Assembly: GCA_945907065.1 (NCBI GenBank)
Contig: CAMDSC010000001.1
Span: forward strand, 161,190-225,189
Source of the DNA: Chitinophaga pinensis
Lineage (GTDB): Bacteria > Bacteroidota > Bacteroidia > NS11-12g > UBA9320
Direction: 5' to 3'
Length of the DNA: 64,000 nucleotides
Shown in pieces: positions 1-9,245 of the stretch; position 1 is the first letter of the stretch; each line of letters begins with the position of its first letter. The notes beneath the pieces were generated by a model. It saw only the letters and a list, made by a program, of their open reading frames with translations, had not been told where the DNA came from and searched no databases. Made by a program: the position numbers and the translations under genes.

Positions 1-115
1 AAAAGGTAGAGGTCTTAATAAAGGAATTCTTTATCTTCTTAGTATGCCTTATTTAGCAGTAGGCATAGCTGGAGTAGCTTGGTATTATAACAGTAAAAAG
101 AAACAAATTAAATAA
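1..115 (+). CDS. C-terminal end of a small membrane protein (5' truncated)
   Basis: An open frame enters from the left edge and stops with TAA at 113-115. The visible 37 residues contain one hydrophobic segment (around MPYLAVGIAGVAWYY) followed by a lysine-rich tail, NSKKKQIK. This suggests a membrane anchor with a positively charged cytoplasmic end. The stop lies two bases before the DUF983 start, so the two genes are probably co-transcribed. The family cannot be named from this fragment. Confidence 0.6.
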   Translation, partial: KGRGLNKGILYLLSMPYLAVGIAGVAWYYNSKKKQIK

Positions 116-117
116 TT

Positions 118-516
118 ATGTCATCAAGCAAGGGTTTTTTCCCTTCACTTATTGCAGGCAAATGCCCTAAATGCCGCACAGGAAAAGTTTTCACACATCC
201 TTTTTATAATTTTACAAAATTTAGTTCTGTTCATTCGCATTGCCCTGCATGTGGAACCAAGTTTGAAACTGAACCTGGATTCTTTTGGGGAGCTATGTAT
301 TTCTCTTATGCGCTTAATGTTGGTATTGCAATTATTACAATTTTAACACTCTTTATTCTTTTTAATGACCCTGAATATTGGGTTTATGTAACTGTTATAG
401 TTCCTCTAATATTAATTCTAAATATACCAATGGTTAGGTTTTCAAGGCTATTGTTGATGTATATGGCTGCACCTTACAGAAAGTACAATCCTAATTTGAA
501 GCTAAATACAAAGTAA
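118..516 (+). CDS. DUF983 family membrane protein
   Basis: 132 residues. Two CxxC pairs (KCPKC near residue 17 and HCPAC near residue 42) form a zinc-ribbon-like N-terminal part. Two hydrophobic segments follow (about residues 60-82 and 88-106), the second ending in the PYRKYNPN tail usual for DUF983. The function of the family is unknown; in Bacteroidota it often sits near cytochrome oxidase genes (family knowledge), but no such gene is visible here. It starts with ATG two bases after the preceding stop. Identity as DUF983 is secure, function is not. Confidence 0.88.
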   Translation: MSSSKGFFPSLIAGKCPKCRTGKVFTHPFYNFTKFSSVHSHCPACGTKFETEPGFFWGAMYFSYALNVGIAIITILTLFILFNDPEYWVYVTVIVPLILILNIPMVRFSRLLLMYMAAPYRKYNPNLKLNTK

Positions 517-600
517 CTTTTCAATTTATCTTTTAGTTAAGTTTATTTTTCTTAAAATAGTCAAGTATTGATTTTACGAGTATTTGGCTAATTTCGTTGC

Positions 601-2089
601 TTGCTGAACAAATATTTTACTTCAGAATATAGATTAAAATTAATTTTTAACGGAATTCTATTAATTCATTTTTTAGATTTATTACTTTTTTGCGTCAATT
701 TTCTTTTCGTTTATTCTGATAGCGACCAAACCATATTGTGGCAAGCTGCCAAGGATATGTGTAATGGTATGTTTTATGAACCTGCATTTTATGGGCAGGC
801 TTATAATACAATGGTTGAAGCTTTATTAGCAGTTCCTTTTATTAAATTAAATTTGTTTATACCATATGCGTTAGCTGTTTCATCTGTAATTTTTTCCTAT
901 TCCGTAATTTGGATTTTTTCGAGGTACTATTTTAAAAGACAAAATTATCTTTTAGCCATTCTTTGTTTGGCATTACCCATTATTTTACCTACCGAGTTTC
1001 AAATTATGATTACCATTTCAAGAGGTTTTATTCCTCGTATTTCATTTACACTTTTTGGGGTTTATATGCTATTAACTTATCAAGGAAGGCTAAAGCTAAT
1101 ATTTGCTGGTTTTTTTTTAGCAATGGGTTTTATTTTTAACCCTAATTCAAGCGTTATTCTTAGTGCTTTTTCAGTTTATTATTTGTAAAACCAAATCCTA
1201 ATATATGGCATGAAATAAAGTATTTAGTGCTGGGTGGCTTGCCAGCTGTGGCATACAAAGTTTATGTTGTTTGGTTTTATTCCTCATATCCCAATTACAA
1301 TTTACATATTTTTCCAAATGCTTTTGAGTTTTCGTTAAGTAATTGGGTGAACACAGTAAATGAAATTTATTATTTATTTATGGGATTATTTTCGGTTGTA
1401 AATAATGTTGGATGTTTGAGTATACTACTTTTGGTGATTTTTGTTTTATTTATTCTAAAAAAATCTAAAAAACGCCACGAGCAATTGGCAGCGATTTTGG
1501 CTTAGGTTTTATTATTTTCAGTTTTGGTATTAACAAGGTGTCGGATGGCTCTGGTTCTCCATTTTTTCCATATTCTCGAATGTTTTTAGGAATACCAATC
1601 CTCTATATTTTTTATTTAAGCATCCTTCAAAAATATAGTACCAATAAAATTTCGCTTAGTATTTTTGGCATTAGCATACTCATGGTTTTCAGTTTTAAAG
1701 CATATTCATTGCCCAATAGGATAAATTATATTGTGAAACATAATACTGGGGTTGTTAAAGTTTTTAAAATAAAAGCACTGTGCAAAACCTTTGATTCACT
1801 AGCTATGGTGCTTAAAAATACAAATAGTGAAGTGTTGGTTTTAAAAACCAAAAGAGATGAAATTAATTACGGATGCCCTGCATTAATCGAAGAAATGAAT
1901 ACCATTCATCCTAGTTATGAAGGACGACTGTGGGTTTATAAAAATTATATGTTTTCGGAGCTTAATCAATTTTTAGTTTATTCTGATTCGATTTTAAATG
2001 ATCCAAAGGTGGTAAGTTTGGGTAATAATTATTATTTGATAAAGAATGAAAAAACTACAACCCTTGAAGCATGGTATTATAAAAAATAA
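601..2089 (+). pseudogene. Frameshifted polytopic membrane protein (GT-C-like), three pieces
   Basis: Three collinear frames (601-1188, 1227-1505, 1538-2089) together encode about 495 residues of one multi-spanning membrane protein, followed by a soluble C-terminal part of about 120 residues. The first break is at the T run near 1167-1171: adding one T joins ILSAF to FSLLFVKPNPNIW. The second is at the T run near 1494-1497: adding one T joins AIF to GLGFIIFSFGINKV. Both are therefore one-base losses in homopolymers. No ATG begins the first piece, which opens at TTG 601 or the adjacent CTG. The mix of membrane segments and a C-terminal periplasmic-like domain resembles polytopic glycosyltransferases or surface-polymer proteins, but no signature motif was found. 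It is convergent with the GT39-like gene. It may be a true pseudogene or carry sequencing errors. Confidence 0.7.
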
Positions 2090-2140
2090 TTTTAATCTAA
2101 GACCATATAAAAAATAGGAGAAAATTTATTTGGATTTTGC

Positions 2141-3577
2141 TTACTTAAGTTTGTATATAAATAAGTTTTTTGTCTCAGCTAGTAATGGGTAATTAGGCAA
2201 GGTTGAAAATTCTCTTTTTATAACTACCAAATAGGTGTAGTTCCTATTTATTAAAAATTTCATATAGCTTGTATCCAAAGTCTGTTCCTGAGAAAGGCCC
2301 CACCCTTTGCGATGCGCAAAATACAAATATTGTGGTCCTGTATTTCCGGCTAAGGCTATCTTTTCTTTTAAGGGGACATAAGTATTAATTTCTTTTTCTA
2401 ATGAAAGTTTAAATTTTTCAGAATCTTTAATAAAAAAATCGTGGTGCTGATTGGCAATGGATTCGACGGTAATAAGAACCAAAAGTGGTAGATAAATTTT
2501 TGATGGAATGTAGGATAAACAAATACCTGCGATAAGAGCCATCACCGGAACAAACGGAATAATGTAATAGTTGTGGAAAGGAAATACACTACCTGTTTTT
2601 AAAGCGAAGGCTAAAAATACAGGAAATGTTACTCCCAAGATAAGAAGAGGAATTTTTAAACGATTTTTAAAACTTACAAAAACTCCGAATATGAAAGCCG
2701 AAAAGGCTAAGAAACTTTGAAAAGCAGAAAAATAAAACTGTTCTATTGATTTATCCCAGTATGGTCTCGATTCTTGAAGGCCTTCTTTTAAAGTTCTAGG
2801 GAAAAATAATTGATACCACCAGGTTCTAAATAAATATTCATCCCAGACAAAGTACCACCAGTAGCCGATTGATAAAACGGCAAGCGAAGTTACAACAATT
2901 GAAATTTTTGGAAGCCATGAATTCTTTTTGTTAAGAATAGGTAAAATTAAAATACTGAAAGCAAAAATTGCCGGAAGTTTAGCCAAAACAGCCAATGAAG
3001 CTAAAATTCCATAAGCCACCAATCTCCACACATCATTTTTTTTGATAAATAAAAAGGCATGATATATTGCAATGAGCATTAGCGAAATACTAAATGTATC
3101 GGGCATCGATTTTCGGCTAAAGCCAAACCATATAGAAATGGTTAGTAAAAATGTGGCATTAAAAGACACTGATTCTGAAAAGTACTCTTTTAGTAATTTA
3201 TAAAAATACCAAGCACCAATGGTAGAGAGTATAAGATTTATAAGTCTTCCATACCAATGGGAATAGCCAAATAATAATGAAACTAAATATACACAATAAT
3301 TAAATATTGGAAACTCAGAAGCAATAATTCCTGACTCGTGTCGGCCCCCATTATCTACTTTGGGATAAAAAGGATTGTTATCGGTTTCATAAAGATTGCG
3401 GCTTATCATATTGGTGAGGCATTGCCGCCAATCATGGCCCCGTTCCAATGGAGGATTAGTAATACCAACTAAACGTAAAACAAAAAAGAATGCCAGCCAA
3501 AATTTTATAGATTTTAGGCGAGGCAAGAATTTTGTAAGTATTTGTGAATTTTGAAACTGCACTATTATTGGTTCCAA
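2141..3577 (-). CDS. GT39/ArnT-like membrane glycosyltransferase
   Basis: 478 residues, with many membrane helices from about residue 25 to 370 and a short soluble C-terminus. Soon after the first helix stands the loop PLERGHDWRQ. An acidic residue in this first extracytoplasmic loop is the catalytic hallmark of the GT-C fold PMT/ArnT families, which transfer sugars from polyprenyl-phosphate donors outside the inner membrane. Sugar and acceptor cannot be predicted. The start is TTG at 3577; an in-frame stop lies seven codons upstream and no ATG is available near the N-terminus. It is separated from the upstream protease gene by a strong terminator hairpin, so it probably has its own promoter. 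Confidence 0.8.
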   Translation of the reverse strand: MEPIIVQFQNSQILTKFLPRLKSIKFWLAFFFVLRLVGITNPPLERGHDWRQCLTNMISRNLYETDNNPFYPKVDNGGRHESGIIASEFPIFNYCVYLVSLLFGYSHWYGRLINLILSTIGAWYFYKLLKEYFSESVSFNATFLLTISIWFGFSRKSMPDTFSISLMLIAIYHAFLFIKKNDVWRLVAYGILASLAVLAKLPAIFAFSILILPILNKKNSWLPKISIVVTSLAVLSIGYWWYFVWDEYLFRTWWYQLFFPRTLKEGLQESRPYWDKSIEQFYFSAFQSFLAFSAFIFGVFVSFKNRLKIPLLILGVTFPVFLAFALKTGSVFPFHNYYIIPFVPVMALIAGICLSYIPSKIYLPLLVLITVESIANQHHDFFIKDSEKFKLSLEKEINTYVPLKEKIALAGNTGPQYLYFAHRKGWGLSQEQTLDTSYMKFLINRNYTYLVVIKREFSTLPNYPLLAETKNLFIYKLK

Positions 3578-3595
3578 ATTTAGTAGCTTTTTGTG

Positions 3596-3619
3596 TTATA
3601 AAACCTTCCAGGTTTATAA
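3596..3619. repeat. Short inverted repeat in the intergenic gap
   Basis: TTATAAAACC and GGTTTATAA flank the five bases TTCCA, with one unpaired A. It lies next to the terminator hairpin 3622-3660 and resembles small palindromes scattered between Bacteroidota genes. No function is assigned. Confidence 0.5.
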
Positions 3620-3621
3620 AA

Positions 3622-3660
3622 ATAACAAAGCCCAAACCGATTGAGTTTGAGCTTTGTTAT
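3622..3660 (-). terminator. Rho-independent terminator of the M16 protease gene
   Basis: A 16-bp stem (ATAACAAAGCCCAAAC against GTTTGAGCTTTGTTAT, one imperfect pair that becomes a G-U wobble on the minus strand) closes a 7-base loop at 3638-3644. On the minus strand a T-rich run follows. It sits 20 bases past the stop of the protease and upstream of the GT39-like gene. Confidence 0.85.
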
Positions 3661-3680
3661 ATACTAATCTTTAAATTTTA

Positions 3681-6623
3681 TTAGTACCCGAAAATTTCTT
3701 CTAAAGTTAATTCTTTAACATTGCCAAATTTTTCAAGGTCACTCATTTTTATCTTTTCTTTATTTGCTATTAAGAAATAAGCGTAAGGCTTTTTGCTGTA
3801 GCATGTATTATGAAATGTTTCTAAATCCTTATAAGTTATTTTATCAATAGAATTATAAATGGCTTTGGATGGATCTGTTTTATAACCCCATTTCAAGGAA
3901 TTGTCAAACGCAAATAGTTTATCGGTTCCAATTGTGCGGTTGCTTTCAATTTGGCTTTTTATGGAGGCTTTGCAATTGATTAATAATAATTCAGATTCAG
4001 GAAGTTTGTCCAACAACTCGTTCATAGCTGGAATTGCTTCTGGTAATTTATCTGCTTGAGCTCCTATGTAAGCAGAAATTCCGTCATATTCACCGGGTTC
4101 GTTTCCTTGATTATAATATGAATAAGTGCTGTAGGCCAAAGCCTTGCTTTCGCGAATGGTTTGAAAAACCAAACTACTCATCCCTCCACCGAAGTATTCA
4201 TTGAAGACAGTAACTAAAGCATCTTTACTATGGTCTACTTTATCCAAACGACGGTACCAAGCAATTTCGGCTTGTACCATATCATAATTAGCAAAATATA
4301 CTTCATTTTCAGTTACCATGCGTTTTGTAAATATTTTTGCTACTGGCAGAACAAGGGGTTTGCTCACGCTGTTATGTTTATTATCTAAAAGCATTTTTAC
4401 TGTTTTACTATCTTGCGGGCCATAGTAAAATATTTTGTGCTGATATTTAACAAGATTATGTATATAGGTGCAAAGTTCTTCGGCTTTTAAATTATTAAGG
4501 TCGTTTTCACTAAGTATATTTTTAAAAGGATTATCAGAACCATACATTACATAATTGCGAAGCGCTGAATTTAAAATAGTGCTTTTGCTGAGTTTGCTGT
4601 CTTTACGTCCCTTTAATGTTCGGCCTACCAAATTTTTAAGGGCGGCTTCATCCGGTTTGGCATCTGCCAATAATTCTTCAAATAAAGATAATGATTTTTC
4701 AAAGTTTTCAGTTAGCCCGCTTAAGTATACATAGGATTGTTTGTTATTTACCGATACACCATAGTCACAAGCCAATTTATAAAATTCAGTAGCTATTTGA
4801 TCGGCGGTATATTTTGATGTTCCCAAATAAGGCAAATAATTCACGGCAAATGCAAGTTTTAGATCGTTATATTTTCCAGCATCCAACACATAATACAACG
4901 AGAATAATTGATTGGTTTCATTTTTTACTAAATATCCGTTCACTTTATTTTTTAGAGTTATTTTTTCTATGTCATTTTTATAATCCACATAAACTGGCAT
5001 AAGCTTAGCAGATGGTGTTTTTAAAATATTGTCAACAAACGGTGATACGGCGTCGCGATTCACTTCTACTTTTGTTATTATCGGTTTATCTATTTTTTGA
5101 ATGGAGTTGTCTTTACCCTTATGCTTATAGCAAATTACATAATCATTGGTGTAGTATTTATTTACAAAATCTACAATATCTTGTTTTGTGAATTGAAGCA
5201 AACGGTCGTTTTCTGTCAATCCTGCACCATAATCCGTTCCCAATATAAAATAGTCAAGCAAATTATAAGCCCTTCCACTATTTTCTTCAAATTGTCGCAT
5301 TTGGGTTACTTTATTATTAGCAACAATACTTCTTACCATTTTATAGTCGAAATCACCTTTGCGAAGCTTATCTAGTTCACCCAAAAGTAAGTCACGAACT
5401 TGCTCTAATGTTTGTCCTTCTTTTGGTTTTCCGCTAAACATATGTACACTGTAATTAGCCATTATATTAGGGCTAGATGAGGCCCCAAGTACTTTTTGAG
5501 ATTTTACCAAATTAAGATCAATTAATCCCGCACTACTATTACTCAAAAGTAAATCGGTAAGAGTTAACAAAGAAGCTTCGCGGGTTCCGGCTCCTGGTAA
5601 TCTGTATCCAATATATACATATTCAGCGTCAGGTCCATATACATCTACTGTTTTAGGCTCAGGATTAGCAATTTCTTGATTAAACTTGTATTGAGGAACA
5701 CCGTGTTGAACCATATAACTAAATTTTTCATCTATTTGAGCAATCAATTTATCAGGGTCAAAATCACCAGACATTATAATTGCCATATTATTTGGCACAT
5801 AATAAGTTTTAAAATAGTTTCTAATTTTTTCGAGTGAAGGATTTTTTAAATGCTCAACCGTTCCAATAGTGGTTTGTTTTCCATAATTATGTTCACGAAA
5901 AAGGTTTTCATACAAGGCTGTAAACATTTTTCTCCCATCATTATCAAGGGTTCTGTTTTTTTCTTCATACACAGCTTCAAGCTCGGTATGAAACAAGCGC
6001 AGAATTGGATTTCTAAATCTTTCGGCTTCAATGCTTAACCATTTATCTACCTCATTGCTTGGTATATCATTAACATATACAGTTTGCTCAAAACTTGTGA
6101 AAGCATTCGTTCCTGTAGCACCGATGCTTTGTAATAATTTATCATATTCATTTGCTATTGCATATTTGGCAGCTATGCCTGATACTGAATCTATTTCACG
6201 ATAAATACTCTTACGCAGCGCCTCATTGTTTTCATGATTATATTTTTCGTAAAGGGCATCTATTTGGTCGAGATATATTTTTTCTTTAGCAAAATCAAGA
6301 GAACCATATTTATCAGTTCCTTTAAATAACATATGCTCAAGATAATGAGCCAATCCTGTATTATCAGCCGGGTCACTTTTGCTGCCCGCTTTGGTTGCAA
6401 TCAAAGTTTGAATACGAGGTGTTGATTTATTAGGGGAAAGAATGATGGTAAGTCCATTGTTCAAGGTATACCAACGACTCTTTAGTGGGTCATTATCATA
6501 CTCTTTGTAAGTATATTTTCCATCAGGTGAACTTTTAAGATCAATTTTGAAAACCGTTGGTGTCCATTGCGAAAAAGCATTGAGCGAAAAGGCGCAAATT
6601 AGTAATGCAAATATTTTTTTCAT
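3681..6623 (-). CDS. Secreted M16 family zinc metallopeptidase (pitrilysin/insulinase-like)
   Basis: 980 residues with a clear signal peptide (MKKIFALLICAFSLNAFSQ). The inverted zinc motif HxxEH appears as HYLEH about residue 92, with a downstream glutamate region (ELEAVYEEKNR) that should supply the third ligand. Two M16 repeats are present: the N-terminal half carries the catalytic site, while the C-terminal half (about residue 580 on) lacks HxxEH, as is normal for the inactive partner domain. Both halves in one chain matches the periplasmic pitrilysin-type layout. It probably degrades peptides in the periplasm. It starts with ATG; a TATTTTCG sequence 30-odd bases upstream is one base off the TAnnTTTG promoter consensus. 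Confidence 0.93.
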   Translation of the reverse strand: MKKIFALLICAFSLNAFSQWTPTVFKIDLKSSPDGKYTYKEYDNDPLKSRWYTLNNGLTIILSPNKSTPRIQTLIATKAGSKSDPADNTGLAHYLEHMLFKGTDKYGSLDFAKEKIYLDQIDALYEKYNHENNEALRKSIYREIDSVSGIAAKYAIANEYDKLLQSIGATGTNAFTSFEQTVYVNDIPSNEVDKWLSIEAERFRNPILRLFHTELEAVYEEKNRTLDNDGRKMFTALYENLFREHNYGKQTTIGTVEHLKNPSLEKIRNYFKTYYVPNNMAIIMSGDFDPDKLIAQIDEKFSYMVQHGVPQYKFNQEIANPEPKTVDVYGPDAEYVYIGYRLPGAGTREASLLTLTDLLLSNSSAGLIDLNLVKSQKVLGASSSPNIMANYSVHMFSGKPKEGQTLEQVRDLLLGELDKLRKGDFDYKMVRSIVANNKVTQMRQFEENSGRAYNLLDYFILGTDYGAGLTENDRLLQFTKQDIVDFVNKYYTNDYVICYKHKGKDNSIQKIDKPIITKVEVNRDAVSPFVDNILKTPSAKLMPVYVDYKNDIEKITLKNKVNGYLVKNETNQLFSLYYVLDAGKYNDLKLAFAVNYLPYLGTSKYTADQIATEFYKLACDYGVSVNNKQSYVYLSGLTENFEKSLSLFEELLADAKPDEAALKNLVGRTLKGRKDSKLSKSTILNSALRNYVMYGSDNPFKNILSENDLNNLKAEELCTYIHNLVKYQHKIFYYGPQDSKTVKMLLDNKHNSVSKPLVLPVAKIFTKRMVTENEVYFANYDMVQAEIAWYRRLDKVDHSKDALVTVFNEYFGGGMSSLVFQTIRESKALAYSTYSYYNQGNEPGEYDGISAYIGAQADKLPEAIPAMNELLDKLPESELLLINCKASIKSQIESNRTIGTDKLFAFDNSLKWGYKTDPSKAIYNSIDKITYKDLETFHNTCYSKKPYAYFLIANKEKIKMSDLEKFGNVKELTLEEIFGY

Positions 6624-6687
6624 AGTTTGGGTTTGATAAATTTAAAGCAGCGAAAATAAGGAATTAATAAAAAAAGATGGTCTTATC

Positions 6688-7935
6688 TTAAAGATTAATT
6701 TTCATCCCTAATCGAACTCCGGCATTGTAATAATGCTGCTTAATTGTGTAATCGGGATTAAATATATTGGTCAATCCAACTTTAACTTGAGGATTGGCAA
6801 ATAGCTGGATAGTATTTGTGATATACTTATAATATATTATTCCAATTATAGCATTACTGCCATATTTTTGAAACACATTGGGATTGGAACCTGAAATTAA
6901 ATAATACCCATCATTGTCAAAATTATAAACCATTGCATTTACATAATCAAGTCGGGTAACAGATGCTCCGGCCTGAATCTCAAGGTTAGTGAGTTCATTA
7001 ATAGTTTTTATTTGGTAATTAACGATTAATGGGATTTCCCAATACGATAGATTATTGGCAAACCTTACATTATTATCAGAATTAAGTTCTTCGGGAGATA
7101 CAAAATCAGCCGTTCCTTCAAAAAAATAATGATTTTGAGCCCCAGTACCAGCCAATGAACCTGGACCTTTTGGTTCGGTAGTTATTTCTTTTAATAATAA
7201 TGATTCACCTGTATTTAAGAAAACCAATCCCGACTGAAAACTTAGTTTTTTATTAAATCTGAATATCAAATCCAATCCCAATGAATATTTCATCAATGCT
7301 TTGTCAAGATGGTTTCTATCATTTTGAGATTGAAAATAGCCAACTTGTCGTCCAATTATTTCATTCAAATTAGTATATTTCAATTTACGATAAGATATAC
7401 TTGGAGAAAGACTTAAACCTAATGACCACCTGCTAAATTTAACGTCTTTTACTTGCGGCAAAACGCCAAACTGTGTTATATTTTTAGAATACACCGATTT
7501 AATTATTGGCGTAAATAAATCGTTCGAATTAAGTAACGAGGCTATGGTTATTAAAGAAAATTTCTCAGTTCGTTTTTCCTTTTCTTTATCTGGTGAAATT
7601 AAGGATGGGGATGAATTAATTGGAGAAATGGTAAGATGATTTTGAAGTAAGGATTCAGCTTTTTTTAAAGCTTCTGAATTTTCAGTTATTACAATTAATG
7701 ATTTTGAAACTGGTGAAGTTGTTTTCGTCAATTCCTCAGGTGAATAACTTTCTTCTTTAGGCTCATCCGAAAATAATTTTGAAAGTGAATAGTTAATGTC
7801 AAAAATATCGAAACCTGTAGTTTTAGAAAATAATTGAAGCCCAATAATTAGAATTCCTAAACTTGCCAATATAGCAAAGACCTGTGAAACCACATTTACT
7901 TTCTTTGAAATATTTTCTCGTTCGAATCTTCCCAT
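6688..7935 (-). CDS. Inner-membrane-anchored protein with C-terminal outer-membrane beta-barrel-like domain
   Basis: 415 residues. A short basic N-terminus (MGRFERENISKKVN) is followed by one hydrophobic helix (about 15-36), a low-complexity Ser/Lys/Glu-rich linker (to about 165), and a C-terminal region of alternating aromatic/polar strands like the PorT/outer-membrane beta-barrel domains of Bacteroidota (SLGLSLSPSISYRKLKY, FQSGLVFLNTGESL, final strand YYNAGVRLGMKINL). The N-terminal helix is not a cleavable signal peptide by eye. Proteins with this layout sometimes act as membrane-spanning regulators in this phylum, but no anti-sigma domain is visible. A TAnnTTTG-type promoter stands 15 bases upstream. 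Function unknown. Confidence 0.7.
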   Translation of the reverse strand: MGRFERENISKKVNVVSQVFAILASLGILIIGLQLFSKTTGFDIFDINYSLSKLFSDEPKEESYSPEELTKTTSPVSKSLIVITENSEALKKAESLLQNHLTISPINSSPSLISPDKEKEKRTEKFSLITIASLLNSNDLFTPIIKSVYSKNITQFGVLPQVKDVKFSRWSLGLSLSPSISYRKLKYTNLNEIIGRQVGYFQSQNDRNHLDKALMKYSLGLDLIFRFNKKLSFQSGLVFLNTGESLLLKEITTEPKGPGSLAGTGAQNHYFFEGTADFVSPEELNSDNNVRFANNLSYWEIPLIVNYQIKTINELTNLEIQAGASVTRLDYVNAMVYNFDNDGYYLISGSNPNVFQKYGSNAIIGIIYYKYITNTIQLFANPQVKVGLTNIFNPDYTIKQHYYNAGVRLGMKINL

Positions 7936-7949
7936 TTAAGTTTTCGAAA

Positions 7950-7957
7950 CAAAAATA
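7950..7957 (-). promoter_or_regulatory. Promoter -7 element TATTTTTG
   Basis: The minus strand reads TATTTTTG, matching the Bacteroidota -7 consensus TAnnTTTG. The ATG of the beta-barrel-like gene lies 15 bases downstream, giving a very short leader. Confidence 0.6.
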
Positions 7958-8013
7958 TGGAATACCACCAATAATGCAATCTGAATTTTAGTCTGTTTAC
8001 TTAAAAATGGCAG

Positions 8014-9195
8014 TTATTTGGCAACTGTATTACAATAATCTTCCAATTGCAATGCAATGATATCCCAACTAAATTTTTCTTTGGCTACCAAATTACCTTT
8101 AGTTCCGGTTTGTTGTCGCAATGATTCAGATTGTAATAATTCAATTACTTTATTCGAAAATCCATTCGAATTGATTTCTAAAAACACTCCTTCTCCATTT
8201 TTAATTTCCAAGCCCTCAAAACCAATATTTCCGCTAACTACTGGTATACCCATGGCCATGGCTTCCAATACTTTATTTTGGGTACCGGCCCCAAACCGCA
8301 AAGGTGAAACCACAATGGCGGCTTGTTGATACATCACTTTTAAATCAGGAATAAATCCCGTTATCTCAATATTTGAAGCTTTTAAATACAAAACTTGTTT
8401 TACCGGACGCTGCCCGGCTATTATAAATTTTATATTTGGAAATTTTGAAGCAATGATTGGGAAAATGTCTTTTATAAAATACCCTACCGCATCCACATTT
8501 GGGGCATAATCCATGTTGCCAGTAAAAAGCAAAGTTGAGTTATTGTAGTAATCATGACCATCTGATTTGAAGGTATCCAAATCCACGCCATTTCTAAGTA
8601 AATCAATGTTTTCAGAGCCATGCTCTTGCTTCATATAATTCAAATCTTCCCTGGAACACACCAACCCAAGATTAAATTTTTTCACAATTTCCCCTTCAAA
8701 TTTATAAAGCCTTTTGTATTCTATTTTTTCAAAAAAACATTTGATTGGGTTTTGTTGATTTTCTATTCGCCGTTTCCAATACAATGAAAAAGCATCGGGT
8801 AAATCCAAAATTTTTGGCATCTGAATATCAGATGTAAACTGAGCCATTCGCAAATGCTGGGTATGAATGACATCAATTTTATTCTTACTCAAAAAATCAT
8901 GAACCAGCCGGTTCATTTTTCGGCTTTTAAAATAAGCCACCTGAAAGGGTATGTTTGAAAAAATGGCAATCAAACAATTGAGATACGATTGCCATTTAGG
9001 CAAACTAATAATATGAACTTGTTTGAATAATTTCCCCAATTCCTCACCATAGTTGTAGTCTTCCTTAGATTCAGCGAACGTGATTAAATAAATTCCATGA
9101 TGAATTGAAAGCCTTTTGGCAAGATTATAAATTTTTAGTTTGTCGCCCCTAAAAGGCGGGTAAGGAACCCGATTAGCCACAAATAAAATTTTCAT
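8014..9195 (-). CDS. GT4-type glycosyltransferase (TIGR03087-like)
   Basis: 393 residues from ATG at 9195. The N-terminus MKILFVANRVPYPPFRGDK and the GT-B fold C-terminus, with FTGNMDYAPNVDA (about 225), PLRFGAGTQNKVLEAMAMG (about 300) and the E-x7-E-like donor-sugar region, fit the family 4 transferases often called PEP-CTERM/EpsH1-associated sugar transferases. It acts in the cytoplasm, adding a nucleotide-activated sugar to a surface polysaccharide or lipid carrier; the exact sugar is unknown. An upstream TTG at 9210 is possible but overlaps a good promoter -7 element (9208-9215), which favours the ATG. No other polysaccharide genes are adjacent. Confidence 0.85.
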   Translation of the reverse strand: MKILFVANRVPYPPFRGDKLKIYNLAKRLSIHHGIYLITFAESKEDYNYGEELGKLFKQVHIISLPKWQSYLNCLIAIFSNIPFQVAYFKSRKMNRLVHDFLSKNKIDVIHTQHLRMAQFTSDIQMPKILDLPDAFSLYWKRRIENQQNPIKCFFEKIEYKRLYKFEGEIVKKFNLGLVCSREDLNYMKQEHGSENIDLLRNGVDLDTFKSDGHDYYNNSTLLFTGNMDYAPNVDAVGYFIKDIFPIIASKFPNIKFIIAGQRPVKQVLYLKASNIEITGFIPDLKVMYQQAAIVVSPLRFGAGTQNKVLEAMAMGIPVVSGNIGFEGLEIKNGEGVFLEINSNGFSNKVIELLQSESLRQQTGTKGNLVAKEKFSWDIIALQLEDYCNTVAK

Positions 9196-9207
9196 AATTT
9201 TAAGTGA

Positions 9208-9215
9208 CAAAAGTA
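9208..9215 (-). promoter_or_regulatory. Promoter -7 element TACTTTTG
   Basis: TACTTTTG on the minus strand fits TAnnTTTG. It ends 12 bases before the ATG at 9195 and overlaps an alternative TTG start, which decides the start choice for the glycosyltransferase. Confidence 0.6.
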
Positions 9216-9245
9216 ATTAAAGGAGAGAGGTGTTTTAAGTTTTTT

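Noticed and set aside
1160-1510. Programmed frameshifting in the membrane protein gene
   Set aside because: No slippery heptamer with a downstream structure was recognised, and two breaks in one gene fit decay or sequence error better.
3681-6623. Plus-strand and out-of-frame open frames inside the M16 gene
   Set aside because: They lie wholly within a well-supported gene and show no domain or start signals; the same holds for other shadow frames, for example in ribBA, hmgA and the multicopper oxidase gene.
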